Assembly: GCA_949752745.1 (NCBI GenBank)
Contig: OX457026.1
Coordinates: 38,606,723-38,670,722, forward strand
Origin: Protula sp. h YS-2021
Taxonomy: Eukaryota > Annelida > Polychaeta > Sabellida > Serpulidae
Reading direction: 5' to 3'
DNA length: 64,000 nucleotides
Each line of letters starts with the position of its first letter. Position 1 is the stretch's first letter. Below, one piece after another: positions 49,437-61,183 of this stretch. The translations under genes were made by a program, and so were the position numbers. The notes beneath the pieces were generated by a model that worked only from the letters and a program-made list of their open reading frames with translations, was not told the origin of the DNA and did not search any database.

Positions 49437-50183
49437 TCAAATAAGTCTATTTTCTTCATCTGCTTCAGTCTGTTCACTGTCATCCATATCACTTTCTTCG
49501 TCGCTGCTTTCATCTTCCTCCTCCTCATCTAGAAGCTCTTCAAAGAATGCATCGTTTCTTCTTATAGCCGCCTTTAGTGCCTTTGAATACTCGTAATGTT
49601 TTTCATCAACAAAGTAATTAAAGTCTTCTAAAATGGTTTGATAATGTTCGTTTTGTTCTAGACGTTGGGCATATTTGAATAGTCTCATAAACAGTTGTTT
49701 AAGTCGACGCTTATAAATGGGTAGAAAGTCATCACTTGCTATTTCACGCGCATCTTCAAGCCCTTGTTCTTCATATTCTGAAACCTTTTTTTGAAATTTG
49801 GAATCATATTCATCGTAGACTTCTTCAACCATATCATACCAAACAGAGTCTGTTTCTGACTCACTTTCAGATTCTGTTTCTGACTCACTTTCAGAGCTGC
49901 TGTCATCATCACCCTCACCACAATGTTCCATATGTTTGTACAAAGCTTCTTGACTGTTGTATAACGCACCACATTCTGTACAAGCATGTGCATTCTTTTC
50001 AGTCATGTTGACGCTTTGACTTTCCATAGAAGACTCATCTAAAGTTTCAGTGATAGGTGGTTTTACAGGGTTTTCCATATCTATCTCCAATTCTACTTCT
50101 TCTGAAGTGTGAGCATTCTTTAAGTGCCTTTTAAGACTTTGTGGCGAATTGTAAGATTTCAAACAAATGTTGCATTTATACAT
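49437..50183 (-). CDS. Acidic two-zinc-finger protein carried by foldback 2
   Basis: Intact 248-codon, intron-free frame from ATG to TGA. Residues 4-25 are a classical C2H2 finger (C4, C7, H20, H25; CNICLKSYNSPQSLKRH). Residues 68-88 are a second finger of CxxC...HxxxC/HxxH type (C68, C71, H84, H87/C88). A Ser/Glu-rich linker (about 92-112), a helical middle with charged residues (about 113-215) and a very acidic Asp/Glu/Ser C-terminus follow. It fills the centre of the foldback between two AACATGTT arrays; AATAAA lies just past the stop on its strand. The layout suggests a nuclear DNA-binding protein of the element, perhaps a regulator. Function unknown; I do not recognise the family. A truncated near-identical copy is in foldback 1. 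Confidence 0.8.
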   Translation of the reverse strand: MYKCNICLKSYNSPQSLKRHLKNAHTSEEVELEIDMENPVKPPITETLDESSMESQSVNMTEKNAHACTECGALYNSQEALYKHMEHCGEGDDDSSSESESETESESESETDSVWYDMVEEVYDEYDSKFQKKVSEYEEQGLEDAREIASDDFLPIYKRRLKQLFMRLFKYAQRLEQNEHYQTILEDFNYFVDEKHYEYSKALKAAIRRNDAFFEELLDEEEEDESSDEESDMDDSEQTEADEENRLI

Positions 50184-50239
50184 CCTTTCGGTTCAACATA
50201 CACTTTTCAAATGATGAAAAAAGCCTTTAAACATAGCCT

Positions 50240-50370
50240 TATATACAACTTGTTGAACAACATGTTGAACATGTTGAACATGTTCAACAACATTTTGAAC
50301 ATGTTGAACAACAGCTTGTTGAACAATTGTTGCACAATTGTTAAACAACTTGTTAAACAATAGTTTGACG
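50240..50370. repeat. AACATGTT palindrome array, 5' of the zinc-finger gene
   Basis: Inverse counterpart of the array at 49005-49275, ending 60-190 bp upstream of the zinc-finger start codon. It could act as the gene's upstream control region (inference). Confidence 0.85.
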
Positions 50371-50469
50371 TAATATGTTCCTAAAAAATAATTCAAACAC
50401 ATGTTTGAATGGTGGGGGCGCGCGCCATTCCAATAACCCATCTATGCAAACTACTGTAAAATTAAGACA

Positions 50470-51990
50470 TCACACTGAATTCAATGGTGAAAATTTTCAT
50501 GCAAATCCGTCAACCATAACGAAAGTTATCACACTTTTCCATTTTTTTTTACAAAAGATAAAATGGTGGCATGTTACAAAAATGCATACAGCCAGCTGCG
50601 CAAATAGCCCATGACTACATTATAACAAAACTAGACATAAAACTGAACCCAAACAGTGAAATTTTCATTCAAATCGATCAACCAAATCGGAAGTTATCTC
50701 ATTTTTAAGTTAACATGGTGGTATGTTATGCATACAGCCACATGCGCAAATAGCCTATGATCACTTTATAGCGAAACTTTATACAAAACTGAATCAAACG
50801 GTGAAATTTTCATGCAAATCGGTCAACTATAACGAAAGTTATCTCATTTTTAAGATAAATGGTGGTATGTTACAATTATGCATACAGCCACCGTTGTAAA
50901 TTGCCCCTGACCACTTAATGTTAAAACTTTACATAAAACTCAATCAAACAGTGAAATTTTCATGCACATCGACCAACCATAGCGAAAGTTATTTCACTTT
51001 TTCACTTTTTACAAAGTAAAAATGGCGGCATGTCACATTATGCATACAGCCACCGAAGCAAATAGCCTGTGACCACTTAATGTTAAAGCTTTACATAAAA
51101 CTGAACCAAACAGTGAAATTTTCATGCAAATCGGTCAACTATAGCGGAAGTTATCTCATTTTTAAGTTAAAATGGTGGTATGTAACAATTATGCATACAG
51201 CCACATGCGCAAATAGCCTATGGTCACTTTATAGCAAAATTTTATACAAAACTGCATCAAACGGTGAAATTTTCATGCAAATCGGTCAACTATAACGAAA
51301 GTTATCTCATTTTTAAGTTCAAATGGCGGTATGTTACAATTATGCATACAGCCACCGGTGTTAATAGCCTATGACTACTTAATGTTAAAACTAGATATAA
51401 AACCGAATCAAACGGTTAAAATTTTCATGCAAATCGATCAACTATAGCTTAAGTTATCGCCACTTTTTCACTTTTTACACAGTTAAAATTGCGGCATGTC
51501 ACATTATGCATACAGCCACCGGCGTAAATAGCATATAACACTTAATGTTAAAACTTTACATAAAACTGAATCAAACAGTGAAATTTTCAGGCAAATCGGT
51601 CAACTATAACGGAAGTTATCTCAATTTTTCACTTTTCACAAAGTTAAAATGGTGACATGTTACAAAAATGCATACAGCCAGCTGCGCAAATAGCCCATGA
51701 CTACATTATAACAAAACGTTACATAAAACTGAATCAAACAGTGAAATTTTCATGCAAATCGACCAACCATAGCGAAAGTTATTTCACTTTTTCACTTTTC
51801 ACACAGTTAAAATGGCGGCATGTCACATTATGCATACAGCCACCGGTGCAAATAGCCTATGACTACTTTATAACAAAACTTTACATGAAGCTGAATCAAA
51901 CAGTAAATTTTCATGCAAATCGGTCAACTATAACTTTTTCACTTTTTACACAGTTAAAATGGCGACATGTTACAAATATGCATACAGCAA
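50470..51990. repeat. 150-165-bp tandem units, right arm of foldback 2
   Basis: Ten units, with GCATACAGCC recurring at spacings of 146-165 bp. Three units more than in the left arm. Confidence 0.88.
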
Positions 51991-52573
51991 AACCACTTAC
52001 TGAAATGGCTGCCATTGTTGTTGTATCCATTGTTAACTTTTTTGTTGTCATGTTGTTGTTATGTGCGTGTATGCGTATGGAGGCAGAGAAAAAAAATTGC
52101 CCTCCATCTGGCGGGGAGTTAACATACCTATGAGGGGGACTTATGAAAGGAAACCCTCTGCCCTGGTGTTGGTATATGTGCGCGGGGAGAGAGAGTGTGT
52201 GGGAAATGCTTAAAAAAAACCTTACCTTCCAATAGGCACTTTATGGTGTCGTCGCCTTGAACTGATGTAAGCTTTTTTTCCAAAAAACACCCTCACAAGC
52301 CTCCAATAAACATTTTCTTCCTTCCTTTCAAAAAAAAAGTTCCACACTTCAACGGAAGTCCGTTATTTCAAATTACGAAAACAAAATGACGTTTCGTTTA
52401 CACACACTCTGCTGTGACGTTTACCCTTCATCATGACGTCATCCCAACACGCGCGCGCTCCATCCAAAAACTGATGCAGATAGAAACAAACAGACAGAAT
52501 GACGTCACTTCCGGTCCAGACAGTATGACGTCACAAAGTGGGCTCATTCTGTCCTTTCCTACCTACTGCGGTG

Positions 52574-52918
52574 GTTCTGAATAATTATCGTATTTTCTTG
52601 GTAAGATACAAATTGCGACAAGGATTTAATTACGTTTAAGCAAATTGTGATGCCAGCCTTGCCGGTGCGAAATCACGTGTTAGTGTCTATACCGCGTCGA
52701 TATGAGCCGACTGCCTACTATGCGCATATGCAAAACGTGTCAAGTAGTTATCTTAGCACTTTACAGGGTCGTCTATTTATATCTTTATGGGTAGTATTAC
52801 AATAGACCTTTCTAAATTATCTATATCTAACTATATAAAGCACATGACGGCATTTTGAAAGAATCTGACGATGTAGTGCAAAAGAGGTTGCCAGTTAAAG
52901 CCAATCAGGTCAGGCATG
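52574..52918. other. Short spacer between foldback 2 and the LTR element
   Basis: Unremarkable DNA ending in the CATG target site. Nothing coding seen. Confidence 0.5.
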
Positions 52919-53067
52919 TGTTGTGCCTGTTGGGTGAATAGCCGCGCGGCCCCCCTTGATTGACAGTTGAAAACCCGAATGTCATGTGCTTGAAGTAGTG
53001 TGTACCTGGCGGTCTTCGAGAGCGGACATCTTGCCTTAACGTACGCAGTACACGTAAGTTCACTTCA
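52919..53067 (+). repeat. 5' LTR
   Basis: 149 bp, TGTTGTGC...CTTCA. Very short for an 11-kb element. A strong splice-donor motif (CAC then GTAAGT) lies at 53053/53054, near the 3' end. Confidence 0.93.
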
Positions 53068-53068
53068 C

Positions 53069-53086
53069 TGGTACCAGAAGTGAAAC
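53069..53086 (+). promoter_or_regulatory. Primer-binding site
   Basis: TGGTACCAGAAGTGAAAC, one base after the 5' LTR. TGG start and place fit pairing with a tRNA 3' end (CCA). The tRNA identity was not determined. Confidence 0.75.
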
Positions 53087-54806
53087 ATACATTTAAAATA
53101 ATTTATATTTTGATGAGAATTTCGAGTAAACTTCGGTGAGCGAAAACAGAATATTTTCCGGACCAAACGAAAATTTCAGAAGAACTGATATTTGTAAATA
53201 TTCTTTATCCTGGACAATATATATAGAGAGACGAACAAAATACATTCGCTCCAAGTAACCGCTGTTTAAATTGAATTACACTTTACTAACATTTCGTCAT
53301 AGTAATTGGGCGATAGTTCGAGAACTTTACTGTCATGAAATTTTCAACACCTATTTTAAAACATTCCCGTGGATTCGGATTCTTCTGAGGATATTTATAT
53401 TATATTTTCTTATCATTTCAGTGATCTACTACATATCCATATTGAAAATTATATTTAATTCAGTGTTCCCCTTTTCTTTGGCTTTGTAGCCATTACAGTG
53501 CCATACAATGAGCAAGGATGTGAGTACAATCATATTGTACATTACATAATTTATTCATTTATGTAAACATCCTGTAATTACGTGTTTCAGAATTAATTTA
53601 TGTAATTTTCTACTGATTAGAAAAACTGCGAAAACTACATAAAATTGCGAAACCACGATTTCAAAAAGGACAGCGGCCACTTGCTGTGGGCTGTCCGTTC
53701 ATACTTTGAACTTGCTATTCGATAGTGGATTCATTTAGTTCAAAATGTATTATGAAAACTGGTAAAAAGTAAAAAAAAAGAAAAAAGATTTTGAAAGAGA
53801 GGAATAAAGGATTGCTGTAAAAAAAGTCGGGTAAAGTCTTACCGTCATATTTAATTGTGCATGGATGTTCTAGTGCTTGGATTACTTAGTAAGAACTTTG
53901 GATAGACAGATAATGGGACATTGTTAAGTTTACCCGTGCGTGGATATTATTATTTAAGTGATATTGGAGTATTTACATTGAAACACTCGTTTCGATTTCT
54001 ACCACTAATTTGGTAATTATTATTTTCGGTCTTTTTAAATAGATCGAATATTTAGAACCTTACATTAATAAATTTATTTCGAGTGCAAAGAAAACTATAA
54101 ACTTTAAATAATAAATAACACAAAGTGAAGGATACAAAAGACAGTTCCTGGATTTGGATATTTATATGCATCGTTGAATCGTCTTCATGTAATTTCAGTA
54201 AATTAATTATATCAGAATATCATCTCAATCTATCGAAGATCGAAACTTGTGTTACTGTTATTTAAGTGTTTATGTAATTAGGCTTCTGCACATTGACATT
54301 GCTGGAAAATATTTGAAACTGGTAGTCTTTTGATTCATGAGGATCAAAACACGGCATTATATATAATTAAGTTTATTATTCAAGCAACAAAAGCTTAAAT
54401 TTAAGTATTGTTGTTCTTTAAGCATTGACATATATTTCCTATAAGATGCAGTAGATGTGTACGCAGCGTTTCATTCATGAGGCTGAGACAAAAAGACACA
54501 ATTGCAAAAGCTGCATTTATTTTATTATTATCACAGCAAAATACTATCGGCTATACATTTAAAAAAAGTCTTGTTGTAAAAAAATATATTATATATATAA
54601 ACACTGTTATCAGTATCTACATATAGCAAGGCTTGTTTAAACTGACAACACTATTCTTTAGTTGCACATTCTGAATCATCTACTAATACCATTAATATTT
54701 CGAGACAATTTGGAAAACAACTTAAGATCATTATTTTTGAATAGACTTCACTGGTATAGCAAATTAAAAAATACAAATCAGAATCTGGGACTTTCGTCGC
54801 TCAATT
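53087..54806 (+). other. Long untranslated leader with a candidate leader exon
   Basis: AT-rich, many short upstream ATGs, no protein recognised. A pyrimidine tract and TTTGTAG (ends 53489) followed by ATG at 53508 and a GTGAGT donor at 53520 outline a 30-nt exon (53490-53519), possibly used in spliced element RNAs. Confidence 0.6.
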
Positions 54807-57015
54807 ATGAGTACGACCAGGATGCAAACAAGATCTTCTAGATCACATCCAAAAGTTGACATCAATACAGCCTCGGCTGAGGAAATTGATGTAATTATCG
54901 GTTTGCTATCCGATTCAAACAAAATAGTACAATTACGTCGAAACAAACCATGGACCAGGGCAAACTTTTTGAAAACATTTCACTGCTATTCAAGTGAAGC
55001 GGATCGTTTCATATTTACGGAGGACAAAGCTGCTAGTGATCCATCCATTGAGGATGGGGTCAAACGACACGACTGGTGGGATGGTGAATCCCCAGCTCCA
55101 GCGGAGTCACCAGAAAAGCTGAAGATTCCCGAAACTAAATCTATCCATGATGATTTGGCCGATATGCAGCAGCGACTGAGATCTTTAAATCTACCTGAAG
55201 CTTGTGAACGCGGGACGAAATCAGAAGATGGAGCTTTCGATTTTCCCCCAAAATGGGAGAATCCTTCTGGTAAATTGGAAAATCTGTACGATTTCTCAGA
55301 GAACTTGTCTAATCGAATGAAACGATTAGAAGAACATCACGCCGAACAAATGAGGATGATTATGGATCACCACCAATCAAGGATGATGGTGTTGGAGGAC
55401 GAAGTGAGTACAAAATTTTGACAAATAGATAGGCGTTTCGATGCTTTTGAACATAATATTACAACAAATCTGAATACCATTCAGAAAGCAGCCAGACAGT
55501 CAGTCAGCGACACTACAAGGATCTACAGCCATACGAAAAACGCACGACGTCCGTTATTCGACGGATGAGCCGATCGGTAAAACGAAACATACAGCATATA
55601 GGTTTCAGAACACAACCGTGTATGATAGGCCTCAGGCATCCGGTGGAAGGACTTATCCTATACAGCAACCTACCGTGCTACAGTCTCGTTCACCTGAGAA
55701 CGAAGATCGCGATGAAGGTCCTTACTCAGATTACGATACTTACATAAATGGGCAAGAACAAGATGATGATCATAGGCGTGCTCTTTCCATTAACCGTGCA
55801 AGAGGTCAAGGGTCTTTCTTCAATAGAAATAGATCATACCAACAAAGGGATTCTACTCCGAGGCGATCTTTCAACAGAGGACGTACTAGTAACTTGGATA
55901 GCTTACTTGTGGGAAGAAATCTTACTATCGCAAGCAAACCAAAATTACCGGAGTATTACGGCAAAGGTTTATCGAAACCATTCATCACCCAGTTTAACAT
56001 ACATGCCGACATGGGTTCGTGGACGGACGAACAGAAGAGGACAATTATGTTACTCTGTCTGAAGGATCAAGCTGCTGAGTACTACACCATGCAGTATGAG
56101 TTGGATATGACTTTTGATGAAATGTCCCTAAAAATGGAACAACTGTTTGGGAAAAAAGAATTACCCCAAACCATGCGTGTTCAATTTCATAATCTGAAAC
56201 AAACAGCCGACGAGGATCTGCACGAGTGGGCGGAGCGAGTTCAGCGGGTGGCACTAGAAGCTTTTCAAGATGTCAATATCGACGAAACTTATCTGATGGA
56301 GGAGATTGTCAGAAGATTCTGTCAAGGATGCCACGACAAGGAGTTGGCTCAGTACGCTTCTGATAAAAATCTAACGACCCTGGAACAAGCACTTGACTTA
56401 ATGCGCATGCATATGTTTAATACCAAAGCTATCTTTGGCTCAAAGAAGAAAGAAATCTGGCAGGTACAACTCTCAGAAGCGGAGGAGAACATTGACATTC
56501 AACCAGTCAGTGGAGGACGAGGCAAACCGCTGAACGTAAGGGTGAAAAATCTTGAGGGGCAATTTCAGCAATTTGGTAGTACGCTGGAAGAGAAGATGAA
56601 TGATATAATAGAACTGCTTGTCAAGCGGGGAGTTGTTGGCAACAAAGATGTTGATCGAAAGTGGATGGATTCTTCTAATACATCCAAATCTGATCAGAAG
56701 AGGTCAGATTCTCCAGGAGGTAGATCAAGTTCCCCAGTGAAATCCACTGACAGATCGAATTCTCCCACTGCCGGAAAGAGTCATAGATATTCCAGATCAA
56801 GAAGTCCAAGTCCGGGTAATAAAGGAGCGTGTTTCTTTTGTGGTGAACCGGGTCATTTCAGTGCAAAGTGCCCCTACAGAGAAAGAGGTTGATGCTTCTT
56901 TTGTGGGAAGCTGGGTCATTTCAGTGTCAAATGTCCCCACAAAAACAATAGCCAGAAACAGACTGATACTGGAAAATCGGTATCTTTTAAAGAGGATCAT
57001 TTAAACTTGAAGTAG
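54807..57015 (+). pseudogene. gag: gag of the LTR element (broken)
   Basis: Starts at ATG 54807. The N-terminus has a helix-hairpin-helix-like stretch (VDINTASAEEID, residues 17-28). A coiled-coil region (residues ~165-204) is cut by TGA at 55419-55421. A frame change lies near 55480-55560. The second part (55618-56892) holds the capsid-like region (LPEYYGKGLSKPFITQF, HEWAERVQRVALEAF), a Ser/Arg-rich linker and a CCHC knuckle (CFFCGEPGHFSAKC). A second knuckle (CFFCGKLGHFSVKC) follows directly after TGA 56890-56892; the frame closes at TAG 57013. Gag binds and packages element RNA. This copy cannot encode a full product. Confidence 0.88.
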
Positions 57016-58738
57016 GGGTCGAGCTGAAAAATGGCCCGACCTCTTTTCTAAATGATTCATCGGATTCTGATCAAACCCCTTTTAACAATCAAGGAGTCTG
57101 AACGGATGATCTTTGATTCTGATTTTAAAGGGAACAATGAAGAACTGAGTACTGATGCTCAGTTGCAGGAAGGTGCGAAACCAAGGCTAAATGCTGTCAC
57201 GTTTAAAGACACGCAAGACTTACAAACTTTACTTGTAAACCTAAAAATTAATGGACGGTCGACTGTAGCAGTTGTTGACACTGGGGCTCAAGTAACTGTG
57301 TTAAGTCGACAATTTGCCGACTCGATGCGCAAACCCCTACCTGTCAGAAATGAAGTAACCCTCAAAGGGGCGGGCGAAGAACAGTATTTCAATGCACAAA
57401 ACTAGCTCCAAGAGTTCAACTTGAGATTGGTAAAGACATATTCAGTTGGGATATGTTTATAGCACCAATCAGCGACAGTGTTATTCTTGGACTAGATTTC
57501 TTGACATACTCTAAAGCTGTTGTTGATCTTGAACAGAATACCATGACTATTAACAATAGCACAATAGCAGCTTTTGAGAAATGCAATAGTGATACTGAAC
57601 AACCTTATCGTGTGACTAGAGTTACAACGAGAAAAAGATGTGTTATTCCACCAAATACAGCGGCTATAATGACATGTGACTTGGAAAACCCAATAGAGGG
57701 ATTGTATATAGCATATCCCAACTACTGTTCTAAGAAGATAACAGGGAAGGCACTTATTCCTAAGATGTTGTTTCGGAGCAGCATTGAAGGAACTTGCAAT
57801 ATTCTATTCCTGAACGACTCGGATAGACATGTCACTATTCCGAAAAGCTGCACTGTGGGTTCGGCGTGTCAGATTGATGCGGTACTTGAGGAAGAAAAGT
57901 TACCCGATGACTCTGAACTATCCGACTCCGGCTTTCCTATCAAAGACCCTGCTGAACAGTCTGAAATAGAAAAACCCACTCCATGTGTAAGGTCCGCAAC
58001 ATTTGAGGACTCAAATCAGCCAAAAGCTCGAGCCATGCAAGAACATCTTGCGGATATGTTTACAAGGTCATCCGTTAATCTTTCCCCAGAACAGGCTGAA
58101 AGATTTGCAAACCTTCTAGTAGAATTTGCAGATATCTTTGCCAAGAATGATACCGACATCGGTCACTTCAGTGATATCAAATTTAAAATAAATACGGGTG
58201 ATGCAAAACCTGTTCAACATCGTATTCGACGAACTCCTTTAGGCTTCGAAAAGGAAGAAGAAAAGCATCTAAATTCCACGTTAGATAGTAGTGTTATACA
58301 ACCTTGTACTTCGGAATGGGCGAGCGCTCCAGTTTTGGTCCACAAAAAAGATGGCGGATTACGGTGGTGGATTGACTATCGCGATCTGAATTCCAAAACA
58401 ATCAGCGATCAATAGAGAGTTCCCTTGATATCGGAATGCATGGATACTCTAAGCGGCTTCGAATACTTGTCATCTCTCGATTTAGCTTCCGGCTATTGGC
58501 AGTGTGAAATCGATGAAAAAGATCGTCATAAAACTGCATTCATTACTAAGTATTGCTTGTTCGAACATATTAGAATGGGTTTTGGATTAAAGAATGCAAA
58601 GGGTTATGGAGCTAGTATTTAGGGGCATGACCTGGAAAGAAATCCTAGCATATTTAGACGATGTAATTGTGGTGGGAAAGAACTTTGACGACCATTTGAC
58701 AAACCTAGAAAGTTTTTGATCGCTTTCGAAAATTCAAC
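57016..58738 (+). pseudogene. pol: pol 5' part: protease and reverse transcriptase (broken)
   Basis: The aspartic protease core VVDTGAQVTVLS is near 57268-57303 and the partner motif ILGLDFL near 57483. RT follows (WASAPVLVHKKDGG, WIDYRDLN, SSLDLASGYWQ) with the catalytic YLDD at 58651-58662. Lesions: frame changes near 57100 and 57400, TAG at 58413-58415 within RT, a frame change near 58600 just after the GLKNA motif, and another near 58717. The enzymes process Gag-Pol and copy RNA to DNA in intact relatives. Confidence 0.9.
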
Positions 58739-61183
58739 TTGAAACTCAAACCCAAGAAATGCTTCTACTTTCAGAATGAGCTGAAGTTCCTCGGGAAGAC
58801 GGTATCTAAAGAAGGCATCGGCATTAACCCAGAAAATGTAGCCGTTGTGCAGAAGTGGAAAGCACCTGAAAACCGAACTCAAGTTGAAAGATTCCTCGGC
58901 TTTGTTAATTATAATAGAGAGTTCATTAAAGGCTTTGCTATTCTGGCAGAACCTTTGTATAAGCTCACAGGGAAACACGAATTTAGATGGGGTCAGGATG
59001 AGCTATCAGCTTTCGATAGACTTAAGGAAGTTATGACAACAACACCTGTTTTAGCGTACCCAAAACCGAATGATGAATTTATTTTGGACACGGACGCCTC
59101 AAACTACGCTATAGGAGCTGAATTGTCTCAGATTCAAGACGGCAAGGAACGCCCCATTTCTTTTGGAAGTTACGGTCTTACGCCACAGCAAAGACGATAT
59201 TGTACAACCCGAAAGGAACTCCTAGCAATAGTGCGATTTACCAGGCAATATCGCCACTATTTACTAGGTAGGAAGTTCTACATACGTACAGACCACAACA
59301 GTCTCAGCTGGTTGATGCGTTTTAAAATGTTAGACGGTCAGCTTGCGCGTTGGCTTGAAGAGCTTAGCCAATTTGATATGGTGATTGTACACCGGCGAGG
59401 CAAGAAGCACATCAATGCTGACGCTCTTTCACGACTTCCGGAAGAGGAAGCTTGTGACTGTTACAAGGCAGGTGTCTCAGTTTTTGAGTTACCTTGTGGT
59501 GGTTGTAAATATTGTCAGAAACTTCATAGTCAATGGGACAGATTTGAAATCGACGTTGATATTTTACCATTGGCTGTTCGTAAGATCCAGAAGTCAAGCG
59601 AAGAATCATGGCTACCACTTTATGAATCCGAGAGCATCAAGAACTGCCAAAGGAAAGACTCGGATCTCAAAGATGTAATCCAGTGGATTGAAGAAGATAG
59701 AAGTCCATCTGAAGGAGAATATTTTATTTCAAGTAGAGCTACTAAACATTATTGGCTCAACCGTAACTTGATATCCCTGCGTGATGGGTTATTATTCTGG
59801 AAACGGATTGATGAAATACGTGACCGAGATTTGTTGCATGTTCCAAAATTGATGAAAAACGATGTTCTGCAGTATTGCCATGATAATGTGACGGCAGGAC
59901 ACATGGGACAAAAGAAAATAATTCAGAAAATGAAGAAGTGTTTCTACTGGTATAATATGACCACTGACGCAAAACTTTATGTGCAGACATGTAGCGTTTG
60001 CAACCTTAATAACAAGCCTAGGATAAGGGCTAGGGCTGCTCAAGTTTCATATCACAGTGGGGCGCCTATGGAACATGTTCACCTAGACATTTTGGGGCCG
60101 TTCAGACCGAGTAAGCAAGGAAATTCGTATGTACTGGTTATTGTTGATCAGTTTACCAAATGGGTGGAATGTTTTGCGTTGCCTAACCAAACGGCACTCC
60201 TTGTAGCAAAAACAACATTACATGAGTTTTTTGCTAAGTTTGGATGTCCAATTTATTTGCATAGTGATCAAGGACGAAATTTTGATGGAAATGTTTTTAG
60301 AGACATTTGCCAGCTACTGCATATAACCAAACAGCGCACAACTCCGTATAGACCGAGCGCAAATGGACAAGGTGAAAGGTGTAACAGAACTCTTCTTCAA
60401 CTTATTCGCTGCTATCTTAAGGATAATCAGAATAATTGGGATGAACATATTCCACTTCTTTGTGCTGCTATTAGAGCTACCGTCAATAGACAAACTGTTT
60501 TCACACCCAATATGATGATGTTGGGTAGAGAAGTCAGTCATCCTCAGGATATCATGTTTGGAGTTGTGCATCAAAATAAACAATTGGAGGAACCCTCCAC
60601 TTACGTCAAGAATCTATTACTTACCTTGAAAGGTGTTCATACCACGGCGCGCGAACATTTGAAATCCTGTCAGAAACGTCAGAAGAGAGATTATGATGCC
60701 AAGGTGCACGAAAAGCCTTTTCTTGCTGGAGACTTGGTGTATAAACTCAACTCTGCTACAAAAATTGGCCAGTGCAACAAACTTAAGCCTATTTTCAAGG
60801 GACCTCATTTAGTGGTTGAAGTTTTATCACCTGTATTGTTTCTCATTCGAGATCGGAGGAAGACCACCGTCATACATCATGATCGCCTTATCCGATGCGA
60901 CGATAGATCCGTACCGTTATGGATGAGGCAAATGAGACGCAAGTGGTTGACCACGGGTATCACGGATGATTCTTCTAACCATGATATCATTGGTGAGGAG
61001 GATCTTCATTTGGAAAACCTATTTCAAGATTCAGAAGACAAAAATGCAAGTAATGACGTGGAACAATTAGGAACAAAGAATTCTTCTTATAGTCAGGAAG
61101 AATTTAGGCCTTCTGAGGTACTCTCCCGCCATGGTCGTAAGATTAAAGTACCTCAGCATCTAACCAAAGATTATTACCTGTGA
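58739..61183 (+). CDS. pol: pol 3' part: RT thumb, RNase H and integrase (814 open codons)
   Basis: Longest open stretch of the element, still part of a broken pol; it has no own ATG at its edge. Order: RT thumb (FLGKTVSKEGIGINPENV), RNase H (DTDASNYAIGAEL, TTRKELLAI, YIRTDHNSL), the gypsy linker (NADALSRLP), an integrase HHCC zinc domain (H near 59879, CSVCNLNN), and the catalytic core with Asp 60086, Asp 60266 and Glu 60374. That is 59 and then 35 residues between, the classical DD35E spacing. A GPY/F-type module (GPHLVVEVLSP) and a tail ending HLTKDYYL follow. All catalytic residues are visible. Whether any product forms from this copy is doubtful because upstream pol is interrupted. Confidence 0.92.
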   Translation: MKLKPKKCFYFQNELKFLGKTVSKEGIGINPENVAVVQKWKAPENRTQVERFLGFVNYNREFIKGFAILAEPLYKLTGKHEFRWGQDELSAFDRLKEVMTTTPVLAYPKPNDEFILDTDASNYAIGAELSQIQDGKERPISFGSYGLTPQQRRYCTTRKELLAIVRFTRQYRHYLLGRKFYIRTDHNSLSWLMRFKMLDGQLARWLEELSQFDMVIVHRRGKKHINADALSRLPEEEACDCYKAGVSVFELPCGGCKYCQKLHSQWDRFEIDVDILPLAVRKIQKSSEESWLPLYESESIKNCQRKDSDLKDVIQWIEEDRSPSEGEYFISSRATKHYWLNRNLISLRDGLLFWKRIDEIRDRDLLHVPKLMKNDVLQYCHDNVTAGHMGQKKIIQKMKKCFYWYNMTTDAKLYVQTCSVCNLNNKPRIRARAAQVSYHSGAPMEHVHLDILGPFRPSKQGNSYVLVIVDQFTKWVECFALPNQTALLVAKTTLHEFFAKFGCPIYLHSDQGRNFDGNVFRDICQLLHITKQRTTPYRPSANGQGERCNRTLLQLIRCYLKDNQNNWDEHIPLLCAAIRATVNRQTVFTPNMMMLGREVSHPQDIMFGVVHQNKQLEEPSTYVKNLLLTLKGVHTTAREHLKSCQKRQKRDYDAKVHEKPFLAGDLVYKLNSATKIGQCNKLKPIFKGPHLVVEVLSPVLFLIRDRRKTTVIHHDRLIRCDDRSVPLWMRQMRRKWLTTGITDDSSNHDIIGEEDLHLENLFQDSEDKNASNDVEQLGTKNSSYSQEEFRPSEVLSRHGRKIKVPQHLTKDYYL

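Larger units (their letters stand above)
47377..52567. mobile_element. Giant foldback element 2 with Polinton-like ends and an intact gene
   Basis: Starts AGTAGGTAGGAAAGGACAG and ends with the exact inverse ...CTTTCCTACCTACT. GCGGTG is duplicated at 47371-47376 and 52568-52573. Inverted arms of roughly 1.9 and 2.3 kb surround a ~0.9-kb core with one intact zinc-finger gene. The outer ~0.55 kb is unrelated to that of foldback 1, but the inner arms and core are the same family. No integrase, polymerase B or capsid frame is present, so movement must depend on enzymes supplied in trans. Confidence 0.83.

Noticed and set aside
56890..56892. Programmed TGA readthrough or selenocysteine between the two Gag zinc knuckles
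   Set aside because: Gag has another in-frame TGA and a frameshift, and pol is also broken, so simple decay explains it.
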